Positions 55,705 through 64,000 of a stretch of DNA of 64,000 bases are shown here, one piece after another. A program made the translations under genes and the position numbers. Position 1 is the first letter of the stretch. The number at the start of each line of letters is the position of its first letter. The notes under the pieces are model-generated. The model searched no databases. It saw nothing but the letters and a program-made list of their open reading frames with translations, and had not been told where the DNA came from. This stretch comes from Cyanobacteria bacterium M_surface_10_m2_119 (lineage in GTDB: Bacteria > Cyanobacteriota > Cyanobacteriia > PCC-6307 > Cyanobiaceae), in NCBI GenBank assembly GCA_016882525.1, contig VGPU01000003.1:1-64000 (forward strand), given 5' to 3'.

Positions 55705-56517
55705 ATGGCGTCCGCCCAGTCACCTCCATCCCCATCCACGCCGCCTTCCGCTGCTCCCATGGGGGATCCCTCTGCTGCTGCCACGCCTGGAGCCAGTGCA
55801 GCCAAGCGGGTGCTGGTGGTGGATCCTCACGCCACCTTGCGCACCGTGCTGGCCCAGCGCCTGCGCCAGGATGGACATCTGGCCGCGGCCGTGGCCTCGG
55901 CCCGGGAAGCCATCGATCTCTGTCGTGACCAGGCTCCCGACCTCCTGGTGAGCGCCGAGCTGCTCGATGAGAGCAGTGCCCTGCGCCTCGCTTCCCATCT
56001 CCGTTGCCCCGTGATGGTGCTCACGGCCCGCACGGGGTCGGAGCCCGTGGTGAATCTGCTGGATGCTGGGGCTGACGACGTGCTGCGCAAGCCCTTCGGG
56101 CTGGAGGAGTTGGCAGCCCGCTGCCGATCCCTGCTGCGCCGCAGCGGCAGCGGACTGCAGGAACGGGTCTGTGTGGGGCCGCTGGAGGTGCACCTGCTGC
56201 TGCGCCAGGTGACTCTGCGCGACCAGCCTGTGGAACTCAGCCCCCGGGAATTCGCCCTGCTCTGTGCCCTCCTGATGCCACCTGGGGTGGTGCGCAGCCG
56301 TCAGGAGCTGTTGCGCATGGCCTGGCCTCCCTTCAGTGGGGGGCCCCGCTCCGTCGACACCCAGGTGCTCACCCTGCGTCGCAAGCTGGAGCAGGCTGGG
56401 CTCGGTGAGGGGGGCGGCATCGAGACGATGCGCCAGCAGGGCTATCGCTTCAGTCTGGACAACCTGCCGGAGGTGGTTGACGATCCGGCAGCGGTCAACT
56501 CCCTGGCCCGGAACTGA
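55705..56517 (+). CDS. OmpR-family response regulator with degenerate receiver domain
   Basis: 270 residues from ATG 55705 (ATG 55759 alternative; the first 30 residues are Pro/Ser-rich). Receiver ~34-150: VLVVDPHATLRTVLAQRL, then PDLLVSAELLDESSALRL where the phospho-acceptor Asp (usually LxLDxxLP) is missing, while the switch Thr (VLTARTG) and Lys (LRKPFG) remain. The C-terminal winged helix is intact (LSPREFALLCALLM, RQELLRMAW, VDTQVLTLRRKLEQ, IETMRQQGYRF). It probably binds DNA without ordinary phosphorylation, as known for some atypical cyanobacterial regulators. Its end overlaps the convergent membrane-protein gene by 23 bases. Confidence 0.88.
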   Translation: MASAQSPPSPSTPPSAAPMGDPSAAATPGASAAKRVLVVDPHATLRTVLAQRLRQDGHLAAAVASAREAIDLCRDQAPDLLVSAELLDESSALRLASHLRCPVMVLTARTGSEPVVNLLDAGADDVLRKPFGLEELAARCRSLLRRSGSGLQERVCVGPLEVHLLLRQVTLRDQPVELSPREFALLCALLMPPGVVRSRQELLRMAWPPFSGGPRSVDTQVLTLRRKLEQAGLGEGGGIETMRQQGYRFSLDNLPEVVDDPAAVNSLARN

Positions 56518-57094
56518 GCACGGCAGGGAGAGCGGCCGCGGCCCTGAGGGTGAACAGCCCCCAAGCCAGTTCCGCTAGCAGCATGGTGGCGCTCAGGCCC
56601 GCCAGCAGCTGATAGGTCCAGGGTGGGCTGATCCGGCCGATTGAGCTGGTGTCCAGGCCTGTTGCCAGGGAAAAGCGGCGCAGAAAGACATCAAAGGCGG
56701 CAATCCTCTGGGGCAGGAGGAATGACTGATCCCCGCTGCGCAGATAAAACACGCGACCGCCCTGGCTGGTGGCCACGGGGGTGATGGCTTCGATGGCTTG
56801 CCAGGGCAGCTGCCAGCCCCGACGCAGCAGCCAGGCGCACCAGGCGGGATGGCCGACGCGAAGGCCGCTGCTGCTCAGCTGCACCTCTTCACTGGTGGCC
56901 GCCCAAACCAGCAGCAGCCCGGCGGCCAGGGCCAGCCACAGGGCCGTCTGCAGCCCAGCTGGTGCCAGCCAGGGCAGGGGTGCTGCCAGGGCCAGGTAGA
57001 GGCTCACCAGGGTGAAGCGGATCAGGGGCGCCATGGGGAAGCGGATCGGGGACCCATGGCTGCAGTCCTCCGCTGCCGGGGTGGGGGGCATCAC
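56495..57094 (-). CDS. Membrane protein with PH-like domain, unknown function
   Basis: 199 residues; GTG 57094 overlaps the stop of the upstream gene (GTGA), with ATG 57091 and 57034 as alternatives. Two N-terminal hydrophobic helices (~25-42 and 48-65, FTLVSLYLALAAPLPWLA and LWLALAAGLLLVW), then EEVQLSSSGLRVGHPAW, LPWQAIEAITPV and VFYLRSGDQSFLLPQRI, a beta-rich part like bacterial PH (YcxB-type) domains, and a C-terminal helix (LLAGLSATMLLAELAW). No known function. Paired with the small gene upstream. Confidence 0.7.
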   Translation of the reverse strand: MMPPTPAAEDCSHGSPIRFPMAPLIRFTLVSLYLALAAPLPWLAPAGLQTALWLALAAGLLLVWAATSEEVQLSSSGLRVGHPAWCAWLLRRGWQLPWQAIEAITPVATSQGGRVFYLRSGDQSFLLPQRIAAFDVFLRRFSLATGLDTSSIGRISPPWTYQLLAGLSATMLLAELAWGLFTLRAAAALPAVLSSGPGS

Positions 57095-57375
57095 CGGTCG
57101 TCGGCGGAGCCGGGCAATGGCTCGATCAGCGTCGGCGGGGTGTACTCCCCGCCGAACACCTCGCGTTCGCGCCCGTTCCAGAACTCGCCCAGCCGCATCA
57201 GATCTGCATGGGCCTCCAGCAGCCGGCGCATGTAGTCCTCGGGATCGAGGGTGTCCTTGGCTTCCTTGAGTTTGACCAGGCGGAGCTGCATCAGCATCCA
57301 GGGCTTGCTCAGCTCGCCGCGTTGCTCGAGATAGCGGGCCAGTTCGGCGGCGCTGGGTTGGGGAGAGCCGCTCAT
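57091..57375 (-). CDS. Small conserved protein of unknown function
   Basis: 94 residues from ATG 57375 (an in-frame start at 57390 adds five). Helical and charged: AELARYLEQRGELSKPWMLMQLRLVKLKEAKDTLDPEDYMRRLLEAHADLM, then LGEFWNGREREVFGG and a proline-rich end. No membrane segment, no recognised domain. Overlapping start/stop with the next gene suggests a shared function. Composition is typical of a genuine cytosolic protein. Confidence 0.7.
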   Translation of the reverse strand: MSGSPQPSAAELARYLEQRGELSKPWMLMQLRLVKLKEAKDTLDPEDYMRRLLEAHADLMRLGEFWNGREREVFGGEYTPPTLIEPLPGSADDR

Positions 57376-57405
57376 CGTCAGCGCAACCACACAGGTCGGC
57401 CCAGG

Positions 57406-59826
57406 CTATGCAGGGGGGAGGGGCGAGTGCGGCGGGAAGCGGTTCCCTGTAGCCGCCAGCTGCTGGCGGCTGATGGGGCGGGAGAAGTGGCAGCCCTGAA
57501 AGTGCTCCAGGCCGGCATCGCGCAGCAGCCGGACCATGGCCTCCTCTTCCACCCCTTCCGCCACCAGGGTGAGGCCCATCTCCCGGGAGAGGGCATGGAG
57601 CAACCGCACGATCTGAAGGGCGATCGAATCACTGGTGGCTGCCAGCACGAAGGATTTGTCGATCTTGAGTTCATCGGGCTTCAGCCACATCAGCAGGCGC
57701 AGCGAGGAGAAACCGGTGCCGAAATCGTCGAGGGCCAGTTGAACGCCTGCGCGGCGCAGGCTCTCGAGGTTGTCGGTGAGTTCGACGCTCGTCTCCACCA
57801 CCGCGGATTCGGTGATCTCGAGGGTCACGCTGTCCGCGGTGATGCGTTGCTCACTCAGTGCCGCCAGCAGCATCGGCCCGAATCCCTCCCCGGCGAGCTG
57901 GCTGGCACTGATGTTCAATGCCAAGGGCAGATCGGGGCGTTGCAGGTCCTCGCGCAGCAGCTTCAACTCCTGCAGCGTGATGGCCAGCAGCAGGCGGCCG
58001 AGCTCCGGCATCAGCCGGTAGCGCTCTGCCAGGGCGAAGAACACGTCGGCTGGCACGTTGACGAAGTCCGGGTTGTTCCAGCGGGCCAGGGCCTCAACCT
58101 TCAACAGCTGCCCCTCGGCATTGACGATGGGCTGGAAGAGGATCTGAAAGCGTTCCTGGGCATGGCTGATATCACTCTGGAGGGCGTTGAACAGGCGGTA
58201 GTTGTTCAGTGCATCCCAGTCGCTCTCCAGATCAAACACCGAGACATGCTGATGATGGCCTGTCTTGGCCATCACCATCGCCATGTCGGAGCGCCGGATC
58301 AGTTCCTCTGCCGAGGTGCCGCCGGCATCGCTCACGGCGACGCCGATGCTCAGGCTGATCTTGATCCGATCGGGTTGGCTGCTGACGCGAAAGCGGAAGG
58401 CCTCAAGCAGCTGGAGTGCCCGCCCATGGGCCTGGCTGCGCACCGCAGCCGTGTCACCCGGCTCCAGGGCCATGGTGTCGAGGATCAGGCTGAATTCGTC
58501 GCCACCGAAGCGGGCCAGAAAGTCGTTGGTGCCGATCAGCCGTTGCAGCTCGTCGGCGACGAAGCGCAGCGTGCTGTCCCCCGTGCTGTGGCCGTAGGTC
58601 TCATTGATCTGCTTGAACTTGTCGATGTTGATGAACAGCAGGGCCAGGGGCCTGCCGTTGCGGCCGCTGCGTTCACTTTCCCAGTGGAGCCGCTCGAGAA
58701 AGTAGTTACGGTTTGGCAGGCCGGTGATCAGATCCAGCAGTGCCAGGGATCGGGCGGTCTGCAACACCAGTTCAAACCGTCCCGCCAGCCGCTCCAGCCG
58801 TCCCTGCTCCGGGGTGTTTCCGGGCTGGTCGGTTTCGTGACGCTTCAGCAGCCGGGCAAAGGCCATGGTGTCGGACCCCTCCTCGCCGATCTGCACCTGA
58901 TCGAGCAGGCGGCGCAGCTCGCGCTCCGTGCCGCGGATGCGCTGGTTCACCAGGCGCTCGCGGCAAAGCCTCTCCAGCCGCAGGCGTCTCTGGCCCAGCA
59001 TCCAGCGCATGCGCTGCGTCAGGGCCAGGAGCAGCCCGCCAGCCACCAGTCCGCCCAGGGCCAGCCATTCCCCGGACACCCGTTCGCCCCACGGGGGCTC
59101 ACGCACCTGCAGCGGCCGTCCAGCACTGGTCCACAACACCGGTTGGACGGTGCGGAGCTGGCCGCCTGGCCCTGACTTTTGCCCATCGAGCACCAGCTGG
59201 CCGGCGAGGCTGCGCAGGCCGGATCGCAGCGGTGAACCATCGCCCGGGGAGAGCAGGGGCACCATGTAGGTGAGGGTGGCGCTGCTGCGCCGTATCCCGT
59301 CGGTGTCGGAGATCACTGCGATGCCGCCCACCAGAGGGCCCGAGGTGCTTGGGCAGATCACCGGCAAATGGTCAGCGGCCTGGCGCAGACGCTCCCGGCT
59401 CACGTCATCGAGGCAGCGGATCAGCGGACTGTCGCTGGACCGGTCCTGCCGGTCCACGCCTTCAAGGGCCAGCCGGCGGCCGCCACCGTCATGGATCGCC
59501 ATCACGGCCCCGCCGTCGAGCAGGGCGGTGGTGCGCATCAAGCGCTCTACGAAGTCGGGCTGACGCCCTTCGCTGAATGCCAGAGCTTCGTCCCACGCTG
59601 CCCAGTCGTTGAGGGGGCGTTTGTTGTCCCGCACCAGCGACTGCAGCACCTGCAGCTGTTCCTGCTGGTAGTTGGAGAGCTGCTCTCGGGTGTTCTGATA
59701 GCGACGCAGCGCCTCCAGGCCGATCAGCAGCAGCACCAGTGCTCCTCCGGCGCGCAGGTTTCGGAGCCAGCGGCTGTCGCTAGCCGCCAGTCGCTCCTGC
59801 TTCAGCCAGGACCGCAGACTGTGCAC
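57406..59826 (-). CDS. CHASE4-GGDEF-EAL cyclic-di-GMP enzyme
   Basis: 806 residues. Membrane helix ~26-44 (AGGALVLLLIGLEAL), extracytoplasmic CHASE4-like domain (~45-265: LSNYQQEQLQVLQSLVRDNK, LNDWAAWDEAL, ALLDGGAVMAIHDGGGRR), second helix ~268-290, a basic linker (RMRWMLGQRRLRLERLCRER), then GGDEF (~385-550, LARFGGDEFSLIL intact; GLPNRNYFLERL) and EAL (~560-795; VEALARWNNP, LNISASQL, EITESAVVE, LALDDFGTGFSSLRLL, VAEGVEEE). Both catalytic sites look complete, so it may make and break c-di-GMP. Its sensor domain resembles the split kinase at 4091. Confidence 0.92.
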   Translation of the reverse strand: MHSLRSWLKQERLAASDSRWLRNLRAGGALVLLLIGLEALRRYQNTREQLSNYQQEQLQVLQSLVRDNKRPLNDWAAWDEALAFSEGRQPDFVERLMRTTALLDGGAVMAIHDGGGRRLALEGVDRQDRSSDSPLIRCLDDVSRERLRQAADHLPVICPSTSGPLVGGIAVISDTDGIRRSSATLTYMVPLLSPGDGSPLRSGLRSLAGQLVLDGQKSGPGGQLRTVQPVLWTSAGRPLQVREPPWGERVSGEWLALGGLVAGGLLLALTQRMRWMLGQRRLRLERLCRERLVNQRIRGTERELRRLLDQVQIGEEGSDTMAFARLLKRHETDQPGNTPEQGRLERLAGRFELVLQTARSLALLDLITGLPNRNYFLERLHWESERSGRNGRPLALLFINIDKFKQINETYGHSTGDSTLRFVADELQRLIGTNDFLARFGGDEFSLILDTMALEPGDTAAVRSQAHGRALQLLEAFRFRVSSQPDRIKISLSIGVAVSDAGGTSAEELIRRSDMAMVMAKTGHHQHVSVFDLESDWDALNNYRLFNALQSDISHAQERFQILFQPIVNAEGQLLKVEALARWNNPDFVNVPADVFFALAERYRLMPELGRLLLAITLQELKLLREDLQRPDLPLALNISASQLAGEGFGPMLLAALSEQRITADSVTLEITESAVVETSVELTDNLESLRRAGVQLALDDFGTGFSSLRLLMWLKPDELKIDKSFVLAATSDSIALQIVRLLHALSREMGLTLVAEGVEEEAMVRLLRDAGLEHFQGCHFSRPISRQQLAATGNRFPPHSPLPPA

Positions 59827-59892
59827 GCACCCCCCCGCTGTGGCCGGGTCACTGGTCTTCTCTGGCCACTATGGCAGCGATGGCCGGTTGGT

Positions 59893-61512
59893 TCAGGCCG
59901 GCAATGCCCAGGGGTTGAGGCCCAGGTCGGCGCCGATGCGGTGGGCGCAGGCGAAGCCGCTGAAGGCCACCGCATTCAACCCCTGGCCCGGGAAGCAGGA
60001 ATCGCCGACGCAGTAGAGGCCCCGCAGCCCGGTGCGGTTGAAGGGCATCGGCAGCAGTCCGGGCAGGCGCAGGGCCGGGATCGGTCCGTAGCTGCCGCCC
60101 ATGCGGCCCAGGAAGCGGCGGTGGCTGCGGGGCGTGCCGATCTCCTGGTGGCGGATGGCGCCCTTCAGCCCCGGCAGGATCGCCTCCAGGCGCTGGATCA
60201 GGCGGGCGGCGTCGGCTTCCTTCTTGGCCCGATAGGCGCTGGGCGAGAGCTCGCGCCAGTGCTCCATCGCGCTGGGGGTGAAGGTGTGCAGGATGTGGCA
60301 CCCCTCCGGTGCCAGGGAGGGATCAAGCAAGGTGGGCATCGACACGAACACCACCCCCTGCTCCGCCTCCATCTCCTCCCAGCGCTCCAGCAGCAGGTGG
60401 TGGCAGTGGAATCCCTCGGGGACCAGGGCCGCGTCGATGCCCAGGTGCAGGGACAGGAATGAGGGCGAGGGCCTGTAGCGGCGGCGCCAGGTGGCTTCGC
60501 TCTTGGGGGTGTGGGCGGCATCCACCAGGGCCGCAGCGGCCGGGCGATGGATGTCTGAACCCTCTTCGGCGGTGGCAAAGGTGTCCCAGCGGGTGGCGTT
60601 GCTCACCACGCGGCGGGCCCGCAGTTCCTCACCACTGGCCAGCTTCACCCCCACGGCCTGCGCGGAGGCAGCGTCGCCCTCGATCAGCACCTGGGTGACG
60701 CGGGCCCCGTAGCGGATGGCGCCGCCGTGCTGCTCCAGCCCGGCCACCAGCTTCTCGGCGATCACGCCCACACCGCCTCTGGGGTAGTTGATGCCGCCGG
60801 CATGACGGTCGGAGAACACCATGCCGGCGTTGATCATTGGCGTGAGGTCGGCCGGCATCACGCTCCAGCAGAAGCACTCCATGTCGATGAAGCGCAGCAG
60901 TTGCGCATCCTTGATGTGCTGGCGGGCCACATCGCCCACGTTGAAAGGCAGCCAGCGGGCCAGGCCCAGGCAGGCCAGCGGTGCCCGGAAAAACACCTTG
61001 GCCAGATAGGCGGGATCCTCCAGCGACAGCAGCGGCATCGCATCGAGGCAGTTGAACACCTGCCAGCAGGTGTCGTAGAAGGCGCGGATCCCCTTGGCCT
61101 CGTGGGGGAAGCGGGCGGTGAGGTCGGCCAGGAACTGCTCGTAATCCCTGGCCACGGCCACATTGAGGCCGCCGGGCAGGTGGTATTCGAGCTGGGCTGG
61201 GTCGGGTACCGTATCGCAGCGCTGGCCCACGTCGGCCAGGGCGCGGGTGAGCAGGTTGGTGTGGCCCTTCTCCCCGAAGCCGAAGATCATCGAGGCGCCC
61301 ACATCAAAGGTGTAGCCCTCTCGCCGGAAGCTGCCGCCGCTGCCCCCCGGGATCAGGTAGCGCTCCAGCACCAGCACCTTGGCCCCCTTGGCGGCCAGCT
61401 GGCTGGCGGTGACCAGGCCGCCGATGCCGCTGCCGATCACGATCACGTCCCAGGCGGTGGTTGCGGGATCGGTGCTGGTGCTGGCCGTTGCGGTCAAGGC
61501 GGTGGCGGTCAC
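59893..61512 (-). CDS. crtH: Carotene cis-trans isomerase CrtH (CRTISO-type)
   Basis: 539 residues. N-terminal FAD site WDVIVIGSGIGGLVTASQLAAKGAKVLVLERYLIPGGSGGSF, FDVGASMIFGFGEKG, and at the C-terminus RGLYCVGDSCFPGQGLNAVAFSG. It matches cyanobacterial CrtH, which isomerises poly-cis lycopene to all-trans lycopene, needed for carotenoid synthesis in the dark. A Thr/Ala-rich N-terminal leader of ~18 residues precedes the fold. Upstream gap of 99 bases to trmFO; downstream GGDEF gene starts 66 bases after the stop. Confidence 0.93.
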   Translation of the reverse strand: MTATALTATASTSTDPATTAWDVIVIGSGIGGLVTASQLAAKGAKVLVLERYLIPGGSGGSFRREGYTFDVGASMIFGFGEKGHTNLLTRALADVGQRCDTVPDPAQLEYHLPGGLNVAVARDYEQFLADLTARFPHEAKGIRAFYDTCWQVFNCLDAMPLLSLEDPAYLAKVFFRAPLACLGLARWLPFNVGDVARQHIKDAQLLRFIDMECFCWSVMPADLTPMINAGMVFSDRHAGGINYPRGGVGVIAEKLVAGLEQHGGAIRYGARVTQVLIEGDAASAQAVGVKLASGEELRARRVVSNATRWDTFATAEEGSDIHRPAAAALVDAAHTPKSEATWRRRYRPSPSFLSLHLGIDAALVPEGFHCHHLLLERWEEMEAEQGVVFVSMPTLLDPSLAPEGCHILHTFTPSAMEHWRELSPSAYRAKKEADAARLIQRLEAILPGLKGAIRHQEIGTPRSHRRFLGRMGGSYGPIPALRLPGLLPMPFNRTGLRGLYCVGDSCFPGQGLNAVAFSGFACAHRIGADLGLNPWALPA

Positions 61513-61611
61513 AGGGGCCGGAGGTGGGTGGCGTTGCCGCGACCCTAGGAACCCGGGATCCGTCGCTTGTCCCCCGCTGGGCAGGAAGCGGCCGGTCGGG
61601 GGCTGGGGCGC

Positions 61612-62982
61612 TCAGGCCAGCGCCAGCGCCGGCTGGGTGAACGGTGCCAGATCTGCCAGGGCTCGGTCGCGGTAGGCGCCATAGCGCTCGCGCTTGCCCT
61701 TGATCCGCTCCGGCAGTTCCGGCAGCAGGCCGAAGTTGGGCGGCATCGGCTGGAAGCCGCCGCCCTTGCCCCCGCCCCCGCAGGGCGCCTCGGCGATGAA
61801 GTGGGTGAGGGCGCCGAGCATGGTGGTGGGCGGCAGGCTGATGGGCTCCTCTCCCCGGGCCAGGCGGGCGGCGTTGGTGCCGGCCAGCCAGCCCCCGGCC
61901 ACGGCGGCTGCGTAGCCCTCGGTGCCGGTGATCTGCCCCGCGGCCAGCAGGGTGGGGCGCTGGCGGAACTGCAGGGTGGGATCGAGCAGCTGGGGCGATT
62001 CCAGAAAGGTGTTGCGGTGCATCACCCCGAAGCGCACGAATTCGGCGTTCTCCAGCCCCGGGATCAGGCGCAGCACCCGCTTCTGTTCACCCCATTTCAG
62101 ATTGGTCTGGAAGCCCACCAGGTTCCAGAGGCGGCCGTCCTTGTCTTCCTGGCGCAGCTGCACCACGGCATAGGCGCGGTTGGCGCGGCGCACGTCGCGG
62201 TCGTTCACATCGCCCCAGCGGGGATCCCACAGGCCGATCGGCTTGAGCGGGCCGTAGCGCATCGTGTCTTCGCCGCGGCGGGCGAGCTCCTCGATCGGCA
62301 GGCAGCCCTCGAAGAAGGTGGCGTTCTCCTTTTCGAAGTCCTTGAGTTCGGCCTGCTCGGCCTCCAGCAGCGCCTCACGGAAGGCGAGGAACTGCTCCTT
62401 GTTCATCGGGCAGTTGATGTAGTCGGCGTCGCCCTTGTCGTAGCGCGAGGCGCGGAAGGCCACCGAGAGGTCGATGCTCTCGCCCTCCACGATCGGGCTC
62501 GCCGCATCAAAGAAGTGGCAGTCTGCGCGGCCGGTGAAGGCCCGCAGCTGATCGGCCAGGGATTCGCTGGTGAGCGGGCCCGTGGCCAGCACGGCGATCT
62601 CGCCGGCCCCAGGCAGCTCGGTGTGCTCCCGACGCTCCACCGTCACCAGGGGGTGCTGCTCCAGGGCAGCCGTGAGGGCGGCGCTGTAGCGGCCCCGGTC
62701 CACTGCCAGGGCGCCCCCCGCGGGTACGGCGTGCTGGTCGGCGGTCCGAATCACCAGGGAGCCGAGGCGGCGCAGCTCCTCCTGCAACAGACCCGCTGCC
62801 CGATCGCTGCTCAGGGCCCCGAAGCTGTTGCTGCAGACCAACTCGGCGAATTGGCCACTGTGGTGGGCCGGGGAGCGGCGCACCGGCCTCATCTCCACCA
62901 GTCGCACCGGGATGCCGGCCTGGGCGATCTGCCAGGACGCTTCGGTGCCGGCCAGACCGGCACCGATCACCAGGACGCTCAA
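61612..62982 (-). CDS. trmFO: Folate-dependent tRNA m5U54 methyltransferase TrmFO
   Basis: 456 residues. FAD loop [31 protein letters not shown] and the family hallmark [20 protein letters not shown], then [18 protein letters not shown] with the catalytic Cys, [28 protein letters not shown] and the C-terminal [20 protein letters not shown]. It transfers a methylene from 5,10-methylene-THF to U54 of tRNA. Starts 14 bases after the psbY stop on the same strand, so both could share a transcript. Confidence 0.97.
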   Translation of the reverse strand: MSVLVIGAGLAGTEASWQIAQAGIPVRLVEMRPVRRSPAHHSGQFAELVCSNSFGALSSDRAAGLLQEELRRLGSLVIRTADQHAVPAGGALAVDRGRYSAALTAALEQHPLVTVERREHTELPGAGEIAVLATGPLTSESLADQLRAFTGRADCHFFDAASPIVEGESIDLSVAFRASRYDKGDADYINCPMNKEQFLAFREALLEAEQAELKDFEKENATFFEGCLPIEELARRGEDTMRYGPLKPIGLWDPRWGDVNDRDVRRANRAYAVVQLRQEDKDGRLWNLVGFQTNLKWGEQKRVLRLIPGLENAEFVRFGVMHRNTFLESPQLLDPTLQFRQRPTLLAAGQITGTEGYAAAVAGGWLAGTNAARLARGEEPISLPPTTMLGALTHFIAEAPCGGGGKGGGFQPMPPNFGLLPELPERIKGKRERYGAYRDRALADLAPFTQPALALA

Positions 62983-62996
62983 CGGTTGGGCCGGCT

Positions 62997-63119
62997 TCAG
63001 GCGCGGGCGCGGGCAATCATCAGCTGCAGCTGGCCGACAGCGGCACGGCCGATGTGAAACACGGCCCAGCCCGCAGCCAGAACGATCGGAGCGGCAACCA
63101 GCACGAGCCGAAGGTCCAT
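62997..63119 (-). CDS. psbY: Photosystem II protein PsbY
   Basis: 40 residues from ATG 63119, a single-helix thylakoid protein. [22 protein letters not shown] is the basic start and membrane helix, followed by [15 protein letters not shown] sequence ([19 protein letters not shown]), the conserved PsbY tail. It sits at the edge of the photosystem II dimer near cytochrome b559. The frame extends upstream but that part is not PsbY-like. An AT-rich patch (ATCTTA at 63145-63150, TAAGAT on the coding strand) could be its -10. Confidence 0.9.
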   Translation of the reverse strand: MDLRLVLVAAPIVLAAGWAVFHIGRAAVGQLQLMIARARA

Positions 63120-63203
63120 GGGGAAAGCGGTCAAGAATGCAGGGATCTTAAGGACTGCCCGGCTGCCGCCGCTGCGGCCCGCCTGCTCTGCAGCACTTGG
63201 CAA

Positions 63204-63731
63204 TCATTCCAGCGCCGGAGCCCCGTGCAGCGCCGGAGCCCCGAGACCGGCGTGGGCCATGGCCAGCTCCCGGTAGCGCCTGGCATGGTCGCGCTGGTGG
63301 GCGATGGCCTCCGCACTCAGCTCCCGTTTCACCACCCCGGGGGCCCCCATCACCAGGGCACCCGCCGGCACGTCCCTGGTGACGACCGACCCTGCCGCCA
63401 CGAGGGCACCGCTGCCCACCGTCACCCCGTTGAGCACGATGGCGCCGATGCCGATCAGGCAGCCATCCTCCAAGGTGGCCCCATGCACCACGGCGCGGTG
63501 GCCGATGGTCACGTCCCGGCCGATCAGCACAGGCTGGCCCGGATCCCCATGGAGCACGGCGCCGTCCTGCACGTTGCTGCCCTCCCCCACCCGGATGGCG
63601 CAGACGTCGCCGCGGGCCACGGCCGTGGGCCAGAGGCTGGCGCCGGCCTCCAACTGCACGTCGCCGATCAGCACCGCCGTCGCCGCCACCCAGGCCTGGG
63701 GGTGCACCTGGGGGGCCGGCCAGGGGGGCAT
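63204..63731 (-). CDS. Gamma-class carbonic anhydrase-like left-handed beta-helix protein
   Basis: 175 residues from ATG 63731 (GTG 63755 alternative). Hexapeptide repeats: AATAVLIGDVQLEAGASLWP, ARGDVCAIRVGEGSNVQDGAVLHGD, VLIGRDVTIGHRAVVHGATLEDGCLIGIGAIVLNGVTVGSGALVAAGSVV, and the C-terminal MGAPGVVKREL helix. Three His ligands (HGD, GHRAVVHG) suit a zinc or iron site between subunits of a trimer. Proteins of this class include YrdA/PaaY and CcmM-like enzymes; carbonic anhydrase activity is possible but not certain. An 18-base tandem repeat lies at its very end. Confidence 0.88.
   Translation of the reverse strand: MPPWPAPQVHPQAWVAATAVLIGDVQLEAGASLWPTAVARGDVCAIRVGEGSNVQDGAVLHGDPGQPVLIGRDVTIGHRAVVHGATLEDGCLIGIGAIVLNGVTVGSGALVAAGSVVTRDVPAGALVMGAPGVVKRELSAEAIAHQRDHARRYRELAMAHAGLGAPALHGAPALE
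63210..63243. repeat. Two tandem 16-bp units at the end of the gamma-CA-like gene
   Basis: CAGCGCCGGAGCCCCG occurs at 63210-63225 and again at 63228-63243, period 18. In the protein they encode the repeated GAPAL dipeptide-like ending (GAPALHGAPALE). Probably replication slippage extending the C-terminus. Confidence 0.55.
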
Positions 63732-63870
63732 GGGCCAGGGTTGGTTGCTGTTCACGGTGGTTGGCAGACCGGGGCTTCCGGCAGGGAGCAGGGGCATTCT
63801 CCGGCCTGCCCGAGGGCGGTTGGAGGATGTCACCCCTGGGTGATACGTTCAATCGGTGCCCAACGGGCGC

Positions 63871-63942
63871 GGGTCGCTAGCTCAGCGGTAGAGCACTCGG
63901 CTTTTAACCGATTGGTCCTGAGTTCGAATCTCAGGCGACCCA
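63871..63942 (+). tRNA. trnK-UUU: tRNA-Lys(UUU)
   Basis: 72 bases folding as a full cloverleaf. The acceptor stem GGGTCGC pairs with GCGACCC (63935-63941), discriminator A at 63942. D arm GCTC/GAGC with loop AGCGGTA, anticodon loop CTTTTAA with anticodon TTT at 63903-63905, T arm CTGAG/CTCAG around TTCGAAT. The anticodon stem has one C-T mismatch at its outer pair. CCA is not encoded. It is the only RNA gene seen. The last 58 bases after it hold no recognisable feature. Confidence 0.96.
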
Positions 63943-64000
63943 TGCACGCGGTGGGTTCATCGCCCACACCCTCTCGGAGATTCAGGCCCCCCTTGGCCCG

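Noticed and set aside
63204..63870. Possible CRISPR-like or regulatory repeat array near the tRNA
   Set aside because: Only two tandem 16-base units inside a coding sequence; no spacers.

Overview
The window comes from a GC-rich cyanobacterium, most likely a picocyanobacterium of the Cyanobium/Synechococcus group. The direct pointers are photosystem II genes (psbY, a CyanoP/PsbP lipoprotein), a CrtH-type carotene isomerase, an MgPME-cyclase-complex family protein, a glycine-rich RRM protein, a cyanobacterial-type CdaA, and several copies of the cyanobacterial HIP1 octamer GCGATCGC (for example 5101, 9837, 27569, 35540, 36521, 45398, 50281, 51327, 51531). Coding density is very high. Neighbouring genes often share ATGA or GTGA start/stop overlaps. 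No intergenic gap exceeds 300 bases, the only RNA gene seen is tRNA-Lys(UUU), and no insertion sequence, prophage or CRISPR array was seen.

Layout. 1-5 kb: the end of a sigma-70 family gene, a small membrane protein, and then the most unusual cluster. It holds a type I periplasmic solute-binding protein with no ABC permease or ATPase beside it, a divergent membrane protein that I read as a prokaryotic pentameric ligand-gated ion channel (pLGIC) homologue, and a sensor kinase split into a CHASE4-like membrane half and a histidine kinase half. 5-12 kb: an AarF/UbiB-type kinase, a PLP decarboxylase-like protein, cbiT, cdsA, a DUF2993-like protein, an alpha/beta hydrolase and a glycerol-dehydrogenase-like protein. 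12-18.7 kb: clpC, rimI, then lysA-cdaA-uppS. 18.7-23 kb: a tightly coupled run bioB-trhO-GST/DUF952 fusion-unknown-J-domain protein. 23-27.9 kb: an OprB-like porin, a candidate 37-residue microprotein, lipA, recR, psbP and an FAD oxidoreductase.

27.9-38.4 kb is an export and envelope block. It contains an HlyD-type adaptor with a 61-residue membrane partner facing a long minus-strand series: MsbA-like ABC exporter, LCP protein, and two copies of a two-gene FUSC transporter flanking a TolC-like gene. The TolC-like gene and one FUSC gene each carry an in-frame TAG stop. 38.5-42.2 kb: small proteins, the RRM protein, a DEAD-box RNA helicase and a cupin. 42.2-50.9 kb: recC-recB-recD in one overlapping operon. 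51-57.4 kb: a phosphatase, pdxJ with the MgPME-cyclase protein, plsC, the bolA/grxD iron-sulfur pair, an atypical response regulator and small conserved proteins. 57.4-64 kb: a CHASE4-GGDEF-EAL cyclic-di-GMP enzyme, crtH, trmFO, psbY, a gamma-carbonic-anhydrase-like protein and tRNA-Lys.

The best candidate for an undescribed system is the 0.8-5 kb cluster: a binding protein and a pLGIC homologue sharing one CATG start tetranucleotide, beside a two-piece sensor kinase. The second is the duplicated split-FUSC efflux locus with its two amber interruptions. All functional calls are from reading the protein sequences; no database search was possible.
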